13,462 nt of DNA from the NCBI GenBank assembly GCA_014729205.1, contig WJKG01000033.1:1-13462 (forward strand), given 5' to 3'. The notes beneath the pieces were generated by a model that had not been told where the DNA came from, did not search any database, and was given only the letters and a program-made list of their open reading frames with translations. Source of the stretch: a candidate division GN15 bacterium (lineage in GTDB: Bacteria > Zixibacteria > MSB-5A5 > GN15 > FEB-12). The position numbers and the translations under genes were made by a program. Numbering within the stretch: position 1 is the stretch's first letter; every line of letters begins with the position of its first letter. Positions 7,736 through 13,462 of this stretch are shown here, one piece after another.

Positions 7736-8422
7736 ATGACACAATTCGACCAGGATGCCTTCAACCGATTCGTTGTCCAGAACAACGTCTACGGGTTCTT
7801 CCAGGAAGCTATCACTTTGAAGTCCGGGCGCCAGTCTCACTTCTATGCAAACTGGCGGACGGTGGTCGAGGATGTCTGGCTCACCGAGCGGTTGGTCCAG
7901 TTCGTGCTGGGGTTCGTCGCCGATAAGCGCATCCCGGTGGATACGTTCTATGGTGTCCCCGAGGGTGCCACCAAGCTCGGTGTTATCTGCCAGTATACGC
8001 ATGCCCGTCAGCAACAGGGCTATGGTAAGGGTAGTCACGTCCTGGCAATGGGACGGGCCAAGCCCAAAGAGCACGGTGCGGCACGCGACCGTTTCTTCGT
8101 GGGCATGCCGGCGGGGAAGACGATCGTGCTCGAGGATGTCACCACCACCGGCGGTAGCGCCCTGAAGACGATTGAGTTCTTGAAGGAGTCCGGGATCGAG
8201 TTGTCGGCCATGATAAGCCTGACCAATCGCATGGAGATGCGCGACGATGGCCTGTCAGTGCAGCAGGCTGTTCAGAAGGCCGAGGTCCCGTTCTACAACA
8301 TGAGCTCCGCCATTGAACTACTTCCGGTAGTCTATCAGAGTCTCCAGCCGGGCGAGGACATAGCCCGGGCTCTCGAACAGGAGTACCGTCAATACGGTGT
8401 AGCGCCGATCAGTCTCGTCTAA
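7736..8422 (+). CDS. pyrE: Orotate phosphoribosyltransferase
   Basis: This 228-residue protein transfers ribose-5-phosphate from PRPP to orotate to make OMP, the fifth step of pyrimidine synthesis. The orotate-binding signature LKSGRQSHFYANWR (28-41) is present, as are FYGVPEGATKLGV (71-83), the flexible catalytic loop GRAKPKEHG (106-114) and the PRPP-binding loop VLEDVTTTGGSAL (131-143). The last is complete, with its two acidic residues. Length fits the family. GGAGGTG lies three bases before the ATG. A 51-base gap separates it from the M1-like peptidase; it contains a lone TATGAT (7685-7690) with no convincing -35, so transcription may be shared or separate. The other pyr genes are not in the window. 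The reading frame ends at the inverted repeat 8401-8430. Confidence 0.95.
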   Translation: MTQFDQDAFNRFVVQNNVYGFFQEAITLKSGRQSHFYANWRTVVEDVWLTERLVQFVLGFVADKRIPVDTFYGVPEGATKLGVICQYTHARQQQGYGKGSHVLAMGRAKPKEHGAARDRFFVGMPAGKTIVLEDVTTTGGSALKTIEFLKESGIELSAMISLTNRMEMRDDGLSVQQAVQKAEVPFYNMSSAIELLPVVYQSLQPGEDIARALEQEYRQYGVAPISLV

Positions 8423-8430
8423 TCGGCGCT
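8401..8430. terminator. Possible bidirectional terminator between pyrE and topA
   Basis: AGCGCCGAT (8401-8409) and ATCGGCGCT (8422-8430) form a perfect 9-bp stem with a 12-base loop. It overlaps the pyrE stop and lies 21 bases beyond the topA stop. No U-tract follows on either strand, so it is not a canonical intrinsic terminator. A hairpin that separates two convergent genes is the likeliest role. Confidence 0.4.
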
Positions 8431-8451
8431 TAACGTTCTCTATCTTGCCTG

Positions 8452-11082
8452 TCAGGATTTCTTGCGACGGGTTGTCTTCCGACGGGCCGGGCGCTTGGTC
8501 TTCTTCTTCGTGGCCGCCTCGGCCAACAGTTTTACGGCCTCTTCCATGGTCACCTTTGTCGGATCATCCCAACCGGACAGACTCGCATTCACCTTGCCAT
8601 CGGTGACATATGGCCCGTATCGCCCCGTCATCACCTGGATCTCTGCCTCGGTCTCCGGGTGTTTGCCGAGTTCCTTGAGGACTTCCTTGGTGTTGCCACC
8701 GCCCTTGGCAAGCATTTCGAGCGCTTCCTCGAGCGTCACTTCGAAGGCCCTGTCCACGGAGGGCAACCGTCGGTAAGTCCTGGCGCGCTCTACATACGGT
8801 CCGTATGGACCCAGCCCGGCAGTGACCTTCTTCCCGGAATCGGGATCGGTACCCAGCTCCCGGGGCAATGACAGCAGCCGCAGGGCGTAGTCCAGATCGA
8901 TTTCTTCGATCTTGCGGTTCTTAGGCAGGCTCACCCGTTTGGGCTTTTTCTTGTCTTCACCGGTTTCACCCAGCTGAACATAGGGACCGTATGGTCCCAC
9001 CAGCGCATACACTTTCTTGCCGGTATCCGGGTCCGTGCCAAGCGGTTCGTCACCCTTCTTGCGCGCCTTGATAAGCTCCCTGGCCTTTGCCGGGTCCAGC
9101 TCATCGATCAACAAATCGACAGGAACCGTCGCCGTGTTGCCATCGCCGCCTTCACCACGCTGGACATAAACGAAGTTGCGGCCAATACGCACCGTGAGCG
9201 GCTCGCCCGTCTCGGGGTCTTCCCCCACATTGATAGCCGGATAATCGATCTGCGGTAGCTGCTCCTCGATGTCCTTTGTCAGGCCATGTTCCTCTTCTTG
9301 ATCGCCAAAGTAGAACTGGCTCAGGAAGTCCTCCGGATCAACGCGACCCGAGGCGATCGCGTCCAGGTCCTCCTCCATTTGCGCCGTGAACTTGAGATCA
9401 ATGTAGTGGCCAAAGTGGTTGCGAAGAAGGTTCACCACGGCCATACCAATGAAGGTCGGTACCAGGGCACCACCTTTCTTGTTCACGTATTCGCGCTGCT
9501 GGATCAGGGAAATCGTGGGGGCGTAGGTGGATGGGCGCCCGATACCCTCTTCCTCCAGCTTCTTCACCAGAGAGGCTTCCGTATACCGGGCCGGGGGAGA
9601 GGTGGTACGCTGAATCGATTCCAGCTTGTTCAGGCGGACACCCGCATCATTATCTTCCGCACCTGCTATCTTGTCGCCCTCGTTCATCTCCGGGAGAATC
9701 GTGTCTTTCTGGGCGCCACCGGCCACTTTGAGGTACCCGTCGAAACGAATCACTGATCCGGTGCAGCGGAAGATATGGTCCCGGCCATCTACTTTAGCGG
9801 TAATGTCGACGGTCGTCTTGTCCAGAATCGCATCCGCCATCTGGCTCGCAACCGCTCGCTCCCAGATGAGTGTGTACAGGCGAAGCTGGTCTTTGTCCAG
9901 ATAACGAGCAACAGACTTGGGATCGCGCTTGATTTCGGTGGGGCGGATCGCCTCATGCGCTTCCTGAGCGGACTGGGATTTGGTGCGATAACGACGTTCC
10001 CCGGTATGGTACTTGTCGCCGAAGTTGTTGGTTATGTAGCTTTTGGCATCCGCCAGGGCCTTCTCGGAGATGACCGTGGAATCGGTACGCATGTAAGTGA
10101 TCAGACCTTCGCGGTCATCGCCGCCCAGATCAATGCCTTCGTACAATTGCTGCGCTACCCGCATCGCCTTGCGTGGAGACATACCCAGCCGCGAGCCGGC
10201 CGCCTGCTGCATGGTCGAAGTAGTAAATGGTGGTGCCGGGCGCTGCCGGGTCTGTTTGCGCTCAACCTCGGTGACTTCCCAGGGGAGTGCCTTCTGCGCG
10301 TTGCCGATGAGTTCGGTGGCCTGCTTTTCGTCGAGTGCAACCACCCTCTTGGGCTGTTTGAGTTCGCCGGTATCGGGATCGAAGTCCTTGCCCACCGCGC
10401 AACGTCGTTCGCCAACCCGGAACAGCTTGGCTGTGAACTCATTACCCTTTGGGTCGGACAGCAGGGCCTCGATATCCCAATACTGCGCCTGGTTGAATGC
10501 CTGCCGTTCTTCCTCACGTTCGACAACGAGTCTCACCGCCACACTCTGTACCCGGCCGGCCGACAGTTTCGTGCGGACCCGCTTCCACAGCACCGGGGAA
10601 AGGGAGTACCCGTAGAGCCGGTCGAGAATCCGTCGGCTCTCCTGCGCTCGGACGAGCTGCATGTCTACATCGCGCGGATTAGCCAGAGCTTCCTCAATCG
10701 CCCCTTTCGTAATCTCATGAAACGTAATCCGCTTGACCGGGACTTTCGGCTCGAGAAGTTCCACCAGATGCCAGCTTATGGATTCACCCTCGCGGTCTTC
10801 ATCCGTAGCCAGCAGTAACTCATCAGCTTTCTTCAGCTCCTTCTTGAGCTGAGTGATGTACTTCTTGGTCCCCCGAGGGATGATGTAAATAGGCGTAAAG
10901 CCATTGTCCACATCGACACCCATCCGGGCCCAACCCTTGTCGCGATATTCTTCCGGAATCTCGTTGGCGGAACCGGGCAGGTCGCGGACGTGACCATAGC
11001 TGGCCACTACTTTATAGTCAGAACCCAGAAAACGGCTGATGGTCTTGGCCTTAGCCGGGGATTCGACAACAATCAGTTTCAA
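8452..11082 (-). CDS. topA: DNA topoisomerase I (type IA)
   Basis: This 876-residue enzyme relaxes negative supercoils. The Toprim domain opens with VVESPAKAKTI (Glu7) and includes DEDREGE (94-100) for Mg2+ binding. YGYSLSPVLWKRV, LSAGRVQSVAVR and GIGRPSTYAPTI are core segments of the type IA fold, and Tyr330 in LITYMRTDS is the nucleophile that binds DNA. The C-terminus has no zinc-finger cysteines. It has four diverged repeats instead, each a 'DP.TG' or similar lead followed by a GPYGPYV-like unit, coded roughly at 9170-9230, 8975-9030, 8790-8850 and 8600-8660. A tail rich in Lys and Arg (about the last 20 residues) probably binds DNA. The start codon is TTG at 11082-11080, supported by AAGGAGG six bases upstream and by the family's conserved N-terminus. 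Confidence 0.97.
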   Translation of the reverse strand: MKLIVVESPAKAKTISRFLGSDYKVVASYGHVRDLPGSANEIPEEYRDKGWARMGVDVDNGFTPIYIIPRGTKKYITQLKKELKKADELLLATDEDREGESISWHLVELLEPKVPVKRITFHEITKGAIEEALANPRDVDMQLVRAQESRRILDRLYGYSLSPVLWKRVRTKLSAGRVQSVAVRLVVEREEERQAFNQAQYWDIEALLSDPKGNEFTAKLFRVGERRCAVGKDFDPDTGELKQPKRVVALDEKQATELIGNAQKALPWEVTEVERKQTRQRPAPPFTTSTMQQAAGSRLGMSPRKAMRVAQQLYEGIDLGGDDREGLITYMRTDSTVISEKALADAKSYITNNFGDKYHTGERRYRTKSQSAQEAHEAIRPTEIKRDPKSVARYLDKDQLRLYTLIWERAVASQMADAILDKTTVDITAKVDGRDHIFRCTGSVIRFDGYLKVAGGAQKDTILPEMNEGDKIAGAEDNDAGVRLNKLESIQRTTSPPARYTEASLVKKLEEEGIGRPSTYAPTISLIQQREYVNKKGGALVPTFIGMAVVNLLRNHFGHYIDLKFTAQMEEDLDAIASGRVDPEDFLSQFYFGDQEEEHGLTKDIEEQLPQIDYPAINVGEDPETGEPLTVRIGRNFVYVQRGEGGDGNTATVPVDLLIDELDPAKARELIKARKKGDEPLGTDPDTGKKVYALVGPYGPYVQLGETGEDKKKPKRVSLPKNRKIEEIDLDYALRLLSLPRELGTDPDSGKKVTAGLGPYGPYVERARTYRRLPSVDRAFEVTLEEALEMLAKGGGNTKEVLKELGKHPETEAEIQVMTGRYGPYVTDGKVNASLSGWDDPTKVTMEEAVKLLAEAATKKKTKRPARRKTTRRKKS

Positions 11083-11377
11083 TTAGCGCCTCCTTACAGG
11101 GATCGCTCGCAAGGTGAGTTCTATAACGGCCCCGCGATCAGTGTAGTCTCCGAGTCTTTCCATAGCTGTCCACGGGCCTTTCCTACGGCATGACAATCCC
11201 GTTACGTGTACCGGTAACACAATCGCCGCATATTGTGTTTCGACTGATATGGCTGGCACAAGGCCTACAATCTGAACGAAAAATCACCGGCGGCGCAAGC
11301 ACTTTTTCCAGTGAATGCGCGCTCAATGAGGTCAGAAGACCAGCTTGTGACTATGAAAGGCTTTAGACAACAGTGGG
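11083..11377. other. Non-coding stretch between exonuclease III and topA, with an imperfect palindrome
   Basis: These 295 bases hold no gene I can support. The topA promoter should be here: TTATAG on the minus strand (11121-11126) could be a -10 box, but no good -35 lies 16-18 bases further. GTGTACCGGTAACAC at 11206-11220 is an imperfect palindrome around TACCGGTA and could be an operator. An ORF of 58 codons on the plus strand from 11190 has no ribosome site and a composition unlike real genes. No terminator with a U-tract follows the exonuclease III gene. Confidence 0.5.
11089..11095 (-). promoter_or_regulatory. Perfect Shine-Dalgarno site for the TTG start of topA
   Basis: AAGGAGG on the minus strand sits six bases before TTG, which begins MKLIVVESPAKAK, the usual N-terminus of the enzyme. 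There is no ATG that would give a sensible longer or shorter form. Confidence 0.85.
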
Positions 11378-12151
11378 TTAACTAAGGTCAAATGTGACTA
11401 TTACAGGAGCGTGATCCGATGGTTGCTTTCCCTTGCGCTCGTCCCGATCAACCCGCGCCTCGCTTGCCAGTTGGGCCATCGGCTCGGTGGCAAGAATGTG
11501 ATCTATGCGCAAGCCATCCCCTTTCGGAAACGCCAATTGGCGATAATCCCACCAGGAGTAGATGCCGCCATCCGGATTGAGCTTGCCGAACACATCTATC
11601 AATCCCCAGTCCATAAGATCCTTCAAGGCTGCCCTGGCGGCTTCAGCAAACAGAACAGTGTCGGCCCACCTCTTTGGATTGGCTACATCGCTATCGGCAA
11701 TGGCGACATTGGAATCGCCGCAAACAAGTAGCTTGTCTCCGGGATCGTGATGATCAGCGAGGTACTGCTTCAAACGCCTGATCCAGCCCAACTTGAACTC
11801 CCATTTATCAGAACCGATAGACCCGCCATTAGGGAAATAGGCGCTGTAGACCCGGACACCATCAACTGTTACCCCCAACAGGCGCGCTTGGTCATCCCAG
11901 TCACTATCATCCATGCCACATGAGATCTCACGAGGCTCAGACTTAGACAGTACGGCTACCCCGTTGTAAGTCTTCTGCCCGTTAATGGCGAAGTGGTAAC
12001 CGGCGGCCTCAATCGCCTCCGAGGGAAACCTATCCTCGGACGCCTTAAGCTCCTGCAGACAGACAATATCCGCATCCTCGCGCTCGAGGAAGGCCAGGAG
12101 CCGATCGAGACGGGTACGGACAGAGTTGACGTTCCAAGTAACGACCTTCAA
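11378..12151 (-). CDS. xth: Exodeoxyribonuclease III / AP endonuclease
   Basis: This 257-residue enzyme of the exonuclease-endonuclease-phosphatase fold cuts DNA at abasic sites and removes 3' blocking groups in base-excision repair. The catalytic set is complete: Asn7 (WNVNS), Glu34 (LQELK), Tyr105 (YFPNG), Asp146 and Asn148 (GDSNVA), Asp217 (RIDHIL) and Asp246/His247 (SDHAP). WWDYR (200-204) matches the Trp loop. Where most homologues have GDFN, this protein has GDSN. The longest frame would start at ATG 12178 (MTGTTQEVAL...), but I chose TTG at 12151-12149. It has AGGAGGTT just upstream and gives MKVVTWNVNS, the standard family start. It is followed by topA on the same strand after 295 bases. 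Confidence 0.95.
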   Translation of the reverse strand: MKVVTWNVNSVRTRLDRLLAFLEREDADIVCLQELKASEDRFPSEAIEAAGYHFAINGQKTYNGVAVLSKSEPREISCGMDDSDWDDQARLLGVTVDGVRVYSAYFPNGGSIGSDKWEFKLGWIRRLKQYLADHHDPGDKLLVCGDSNVAIADSDVANPKRWADTVLFAEAARAALKDLMDWGLIDVFGKLNPDGGIYSWWDYRQLAFPKGDGLRIDHILATEPMAQLASEARVDRDERKGKQPSDHAPVIVTFDLS

Positions 12152-12154
12152 AGC

Positions 12155-12162
12155 AACCTCCT
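12155..12162 (-). promoter_or_regulatory. Shine-Dalgarno site that supports a TTG start for exonuclease III
   Basis: AGGAGGTT on the minus strand is three bases before TTG (12151-12149). The ATG at 12178 has no comparable site and would add nine residues absent from the usual N-terminus of the family. Confidence 0.8.
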
Positions 12163-12165
12163 GTG

Positions 12166-12236
12166 TCGTTCCGGTCATTGATACAATCCAGCCTGCTTCA
12201 AAACAAGCGGTTGCTTCGCGCCGGGTCCAGATTATA
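12166..12236 (-). promoter_or_regulatory. Candidate promoter elements for exonuclease III
   Basis: Two minus-strand candidates are seen. One is a perfect TATAAT at 12231-12236 with a poor -35. The other is TTGTTT and TATCAA with a 17-base spacer, closer to the gene (about 12178-12206). Both are pattern matches. On the plus strand the same AT-rich spot reads TATATG, 16 bases after TTGCTT, and could also serve the McsA-like gene. Confidence 0.3.
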
Positions 12237-12393
12237 TGGTCCCGATCCCATACTGCGCAGATCTCCAGTTCGAGGATACGTGAAGCCCGGCTTATTTAAG
12301 TCATATGCGCATAAGAAGTTACGAGACGATTCCAGAGTCCGGTTTCTCCGGCATCCAGCTTGCAATTCTCCAGAATGAAACACCTGTGGTATG

Positions 12394-12405
12394 CCCCCGA
12401 GGGGG
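12394..12405 (+). repeat. Short GC hairpin before the McsA-like gene
   Basis: CCCCCGAGGGGG can fold as a 4-bp all-GC stem with a tetraloop. It ends five bases before the AAGGAGG site (12410-12416) of the McsA-like gene. It could affect ribosome access or message stability, or be incidental. Confidence 0.4.
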
Positions 12406-12420
12406 AAACAAGGAGGAGCT

Positions 12421-12924
12421 ATGTCTCTGGAGGACAAGAAACAGGCACCGAAAACAGTGCATATCTCGCTGAAAATCGGCGAGGAAACCAAGACTGTCTC
12501 GCTGTCAACCCAGCAGGCTGCGGAGATCGGGTTCCATTCGCCGTTCGATGACACCCCGCTGCCACTGGCCAGCATTCTGGCCACGTTGTTCGGCGATAGT
12601 TCGATCAAGACCCTGGTCGATTCATCGCCCATCGCATGTCCCGAGTGCGGCCTGACCTACAACGAGTTCACGAAGGTCGGTCGTTTGTCATGCGGCAAAT
12701 GCTACGAGGCGTTTCGGAGCAAACTTGAGCCAATCATGGTGCAATTGCACGGGTCGTCCAACCATGTCGGCCAAAGCCCCGAGGATCCAGCGGATGAGCA
12801 CCAGCAAGTGCACGAAGCCGAACGGCTACGCGAACTGCTTCACGAAGCTATCGAAAACGAGCAGTACGAGAAAGCAGCAGCATTGCGTGATAGACTCGAG
12901 CAGCTCGAGACCGAAGAAGCTTGA
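12421..12924 (+). CDS. McsA-like protein with one zinc site and a UVR motif
   Basis: This is a 167-residue protein. The core CPECG (73-77) and CGKCYEAF (91-98) matches the second zinc site of McsA (CPxCGMTF...GCxxCYxxF). The flanking helix PLASILATLFG and the segment LEPIMVQLHG match McsA too. Residues 131-166 form a UVR motif (UvrB/UvrC-type helical hairpin: AERLRELLHEAIENEQYEKAAALRD). In B. subtilis McsA activates the McsB arginine kinase and acts in heat stress. The N-terminal stretch 12-37 resembles McsA's first zinc module but has no cysteine, so that site is lost. No mcsB, ctsR or clpC is adjacent. The start ATG 12421 has AAGGAGG four bases upstream; the in-frame ATG at 12391 lies in the hairpin and lacks a site. 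Cytoplasmic. McsA descent is inferred from motifs; role here is unknown. Confidence 0.88.
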   Translation: MSLEDKKQAPKTVHISLKIGEETKTVSLSTQQAAEIGFHSPFDDTPLPLASILATLFGDSSIKTLVDSSPIACPECGLTYNEFTKVGRLSCGKCYEAFRSKLEPIMVQLHGSSNHVGQSPEDPADEHQQVHEAERLRELLHEAIENEQYEKAAALRDRLEQLETEEA

Positions 12925-12938
12925 AGAACTGTCGCGGA

Positions 12939-13462
12939 TTAGTCAGCCGAGAAGTACTTGTCGATAAGCTCCCATGCGGCCGCAGTAACGGGGGTAGACC
13001 CCTCGGTAACCTGGCGTTCGATCTCAGGGAGGGAAGAAACAATATCCGGGTGCTCGTAGAATTTCTGCAGCACCCGTTCGTGCACCATACTGTGCAGCCA
13101 GTCACGCGCCTGCTCATGGCGGCGGCGCTCAAACTGCCCGGATCCTTTCATCTGTTCGCTAAACCGCTCAATAGTAGTCCAGGCCTCTTCAATTCCGGCA
13201 TTCTCTATCGCCGAGCTGAGCAGGACCGGCGGGTCCCAGCCCTCGGTAGCCGATGTGAGAAGCTCCAGCGCCTGCTGGTAGTACTTCTGTGCCTTCCGGG
13301 CGGGTTCGACATTAGCACCATCAGCTTTATTGATCACCAGCGCATCGGCGAGCTCCACCACCCCCCGCTTGATACCCTGCAGTTCATCACCGGCACCGGC
13401 GATCAGGAGCACCATGAAGAAATCTACCATTGAACGCACCGCGATCTCGCTCTGGCCAACAC
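12939..13462 (-). CDS. meaB: Methylmalonyl-CoA mutase-associated GTPase MeaB/ArgK, C-terminal part (5' end outside window)
   Basis: The frame is open to the right edge; the visible 174 or so residues are the C-terminal half of a G3E-family P-loop GTPase. VGQSEIAVRSMVDFFMVLLIAGAGDELQGIKRG is the stretch after the Walker B region, and NKAD (VINKADG) is the guanine-specificity motif (N/TKxD). The rest, with PVLLSSAIENAGIEEAW and RRHEQARDWLHSMV, is the helical C-terminal dimerisation arm of MeaB. MeaB protects and reloads cobalamin-dependent methylmalonyl-CoA mutase. The P-loop is outside the window. It is convergent with the McsA-like gene, with a 14-base gap. No mutase gene is in view. Confidence 0.93.
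   Translation of the reverse strand, partial: VGQSEIAVRSMVDFFMVLLIAGAGDELQGIKRGVVELADALVINKADGANVEPARKAQKYYQQALELLTSATEGWDPPVLLSSAIENAGIEEAWTTIERFSEQMKGSGQFERRRHEQARDWLHSMVHERVLQKFYEHPDIVSSLPEIERQVTEGSTPVTAAAWELIDKYFSAD

Noticed and set aside
9775..10818. Open frame of 347 codons on the plus strand inside topA
   Set aside because: It is antisense to the conserved core of topA, whose protein matches the family throughout, so it is a shadow frame from GC-rich codons.
11190..11366. ORF of 58 codons on the plus strand in the topA upstream region
   Set aside because: No ribosome site, unremarkable composition, no recognisable motif; it lies opposite the expected topA promoter region.
12291..12315. 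Short inverted repeat CTTAT...ATAAG in the region before the McsA-like gene
   Set aside because: Only five base pairs, AT-rich, 15-base loop; this is expected by chance.
12240..12390. Possible tRNA or small RNA around a TTCGAGG stretch (near 12269)
   Set aside because: Only a T-loop-like word is present. I found no acceptor stem, anticodon arm or CCA end, and nothing folds into a cloverleaf.
12921..13433. Plus-strand open frame opposite MeaB
   Set aside because: The minus-strand translation carries NKAD and the MeaB C-terminal arm, so the plus-strand frame is a shadow.
1..13462. CRISPR arrays, insertion sequences, integrases, toxin-antitoxin or restriction genes
   Set aside because: No regularly spaced direct repeats, terminal inverted repeats or matching protein motifs were seen on either strand.

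Overview
The window looks like chromosomal core sequence from a Gram-negative bacterium with an outer membrane. The evidence is a complete TonB-dependent outer-membrane receptor, two exported proteins and strong Shine-Dalgarno sites before most genes. Gene content and GC-rich coding fit a deep-branching lineage such as those of the FCB superphylum (Zixibacteria-like), but that placement is inference and weak. I see no tRNA, rRNA, CRISPR array, insertion sequence, integrase or phage gene, so this is not an obvious mobile island.

Layout, left to right. (1) 1-2951, plus strand: the 3' end of an exported protein with two tandem Ig-like repeats. It overlaps by one base (TGATG) a TonB-dependent receptor whose plug resembles the zinc receptor ZnuD, and the pair reads as a metal-uptake unit. 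(2) 2961-4202, minus strand: a DUF427 gene followed by an SDR gene whose expected catalytic tyrosine is replaced. (3) 4203-4348: a short divergent intergenic region with back-to-back promoter candidates. (4) 4349-8422, plus strand: long-chain flavodoxin, class I SAM methyltransferase, secreted M1-like metallopeptidase, and orotate phosphoribosyltransferase (pyrE). (5) 8401-8430: a perfect 9-bp inverted repeat between convergent pyrE and topA. (6) 8452-12151, minus strand: topA and an exodeoxyribonuclease III gene, both apparently started at TTG codons behind perfect Shine-Dalgarno sites, separated by a 295-base non-coding stretch. (7) 12421-12924, plus strand: an orphan McsA-like protein with one zinc site and a UVR motif. 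(8) 12939 to the right edge, minus strand: the C-terminal part of the MeaB/ArgK GTPase.

Most genes are housekeeping: nucleotide synthesis, DNA topology, base-excision repair, electron transfer and cobalamin-enzyme chaperoning. The parts least explained by known families are the Ig-repeat partner of the receptor, the SDR without its Tyr, the M1-like peptidase with a shortened zinc-ligand spacing and no clear GxMEN motif, and the McsA-like protein that kept only half of its cysteines and has no McsB kinase beside it. I did not find a clear undescribed multi-gene system. The Ig-repeat/receptor pair is the best candidate.
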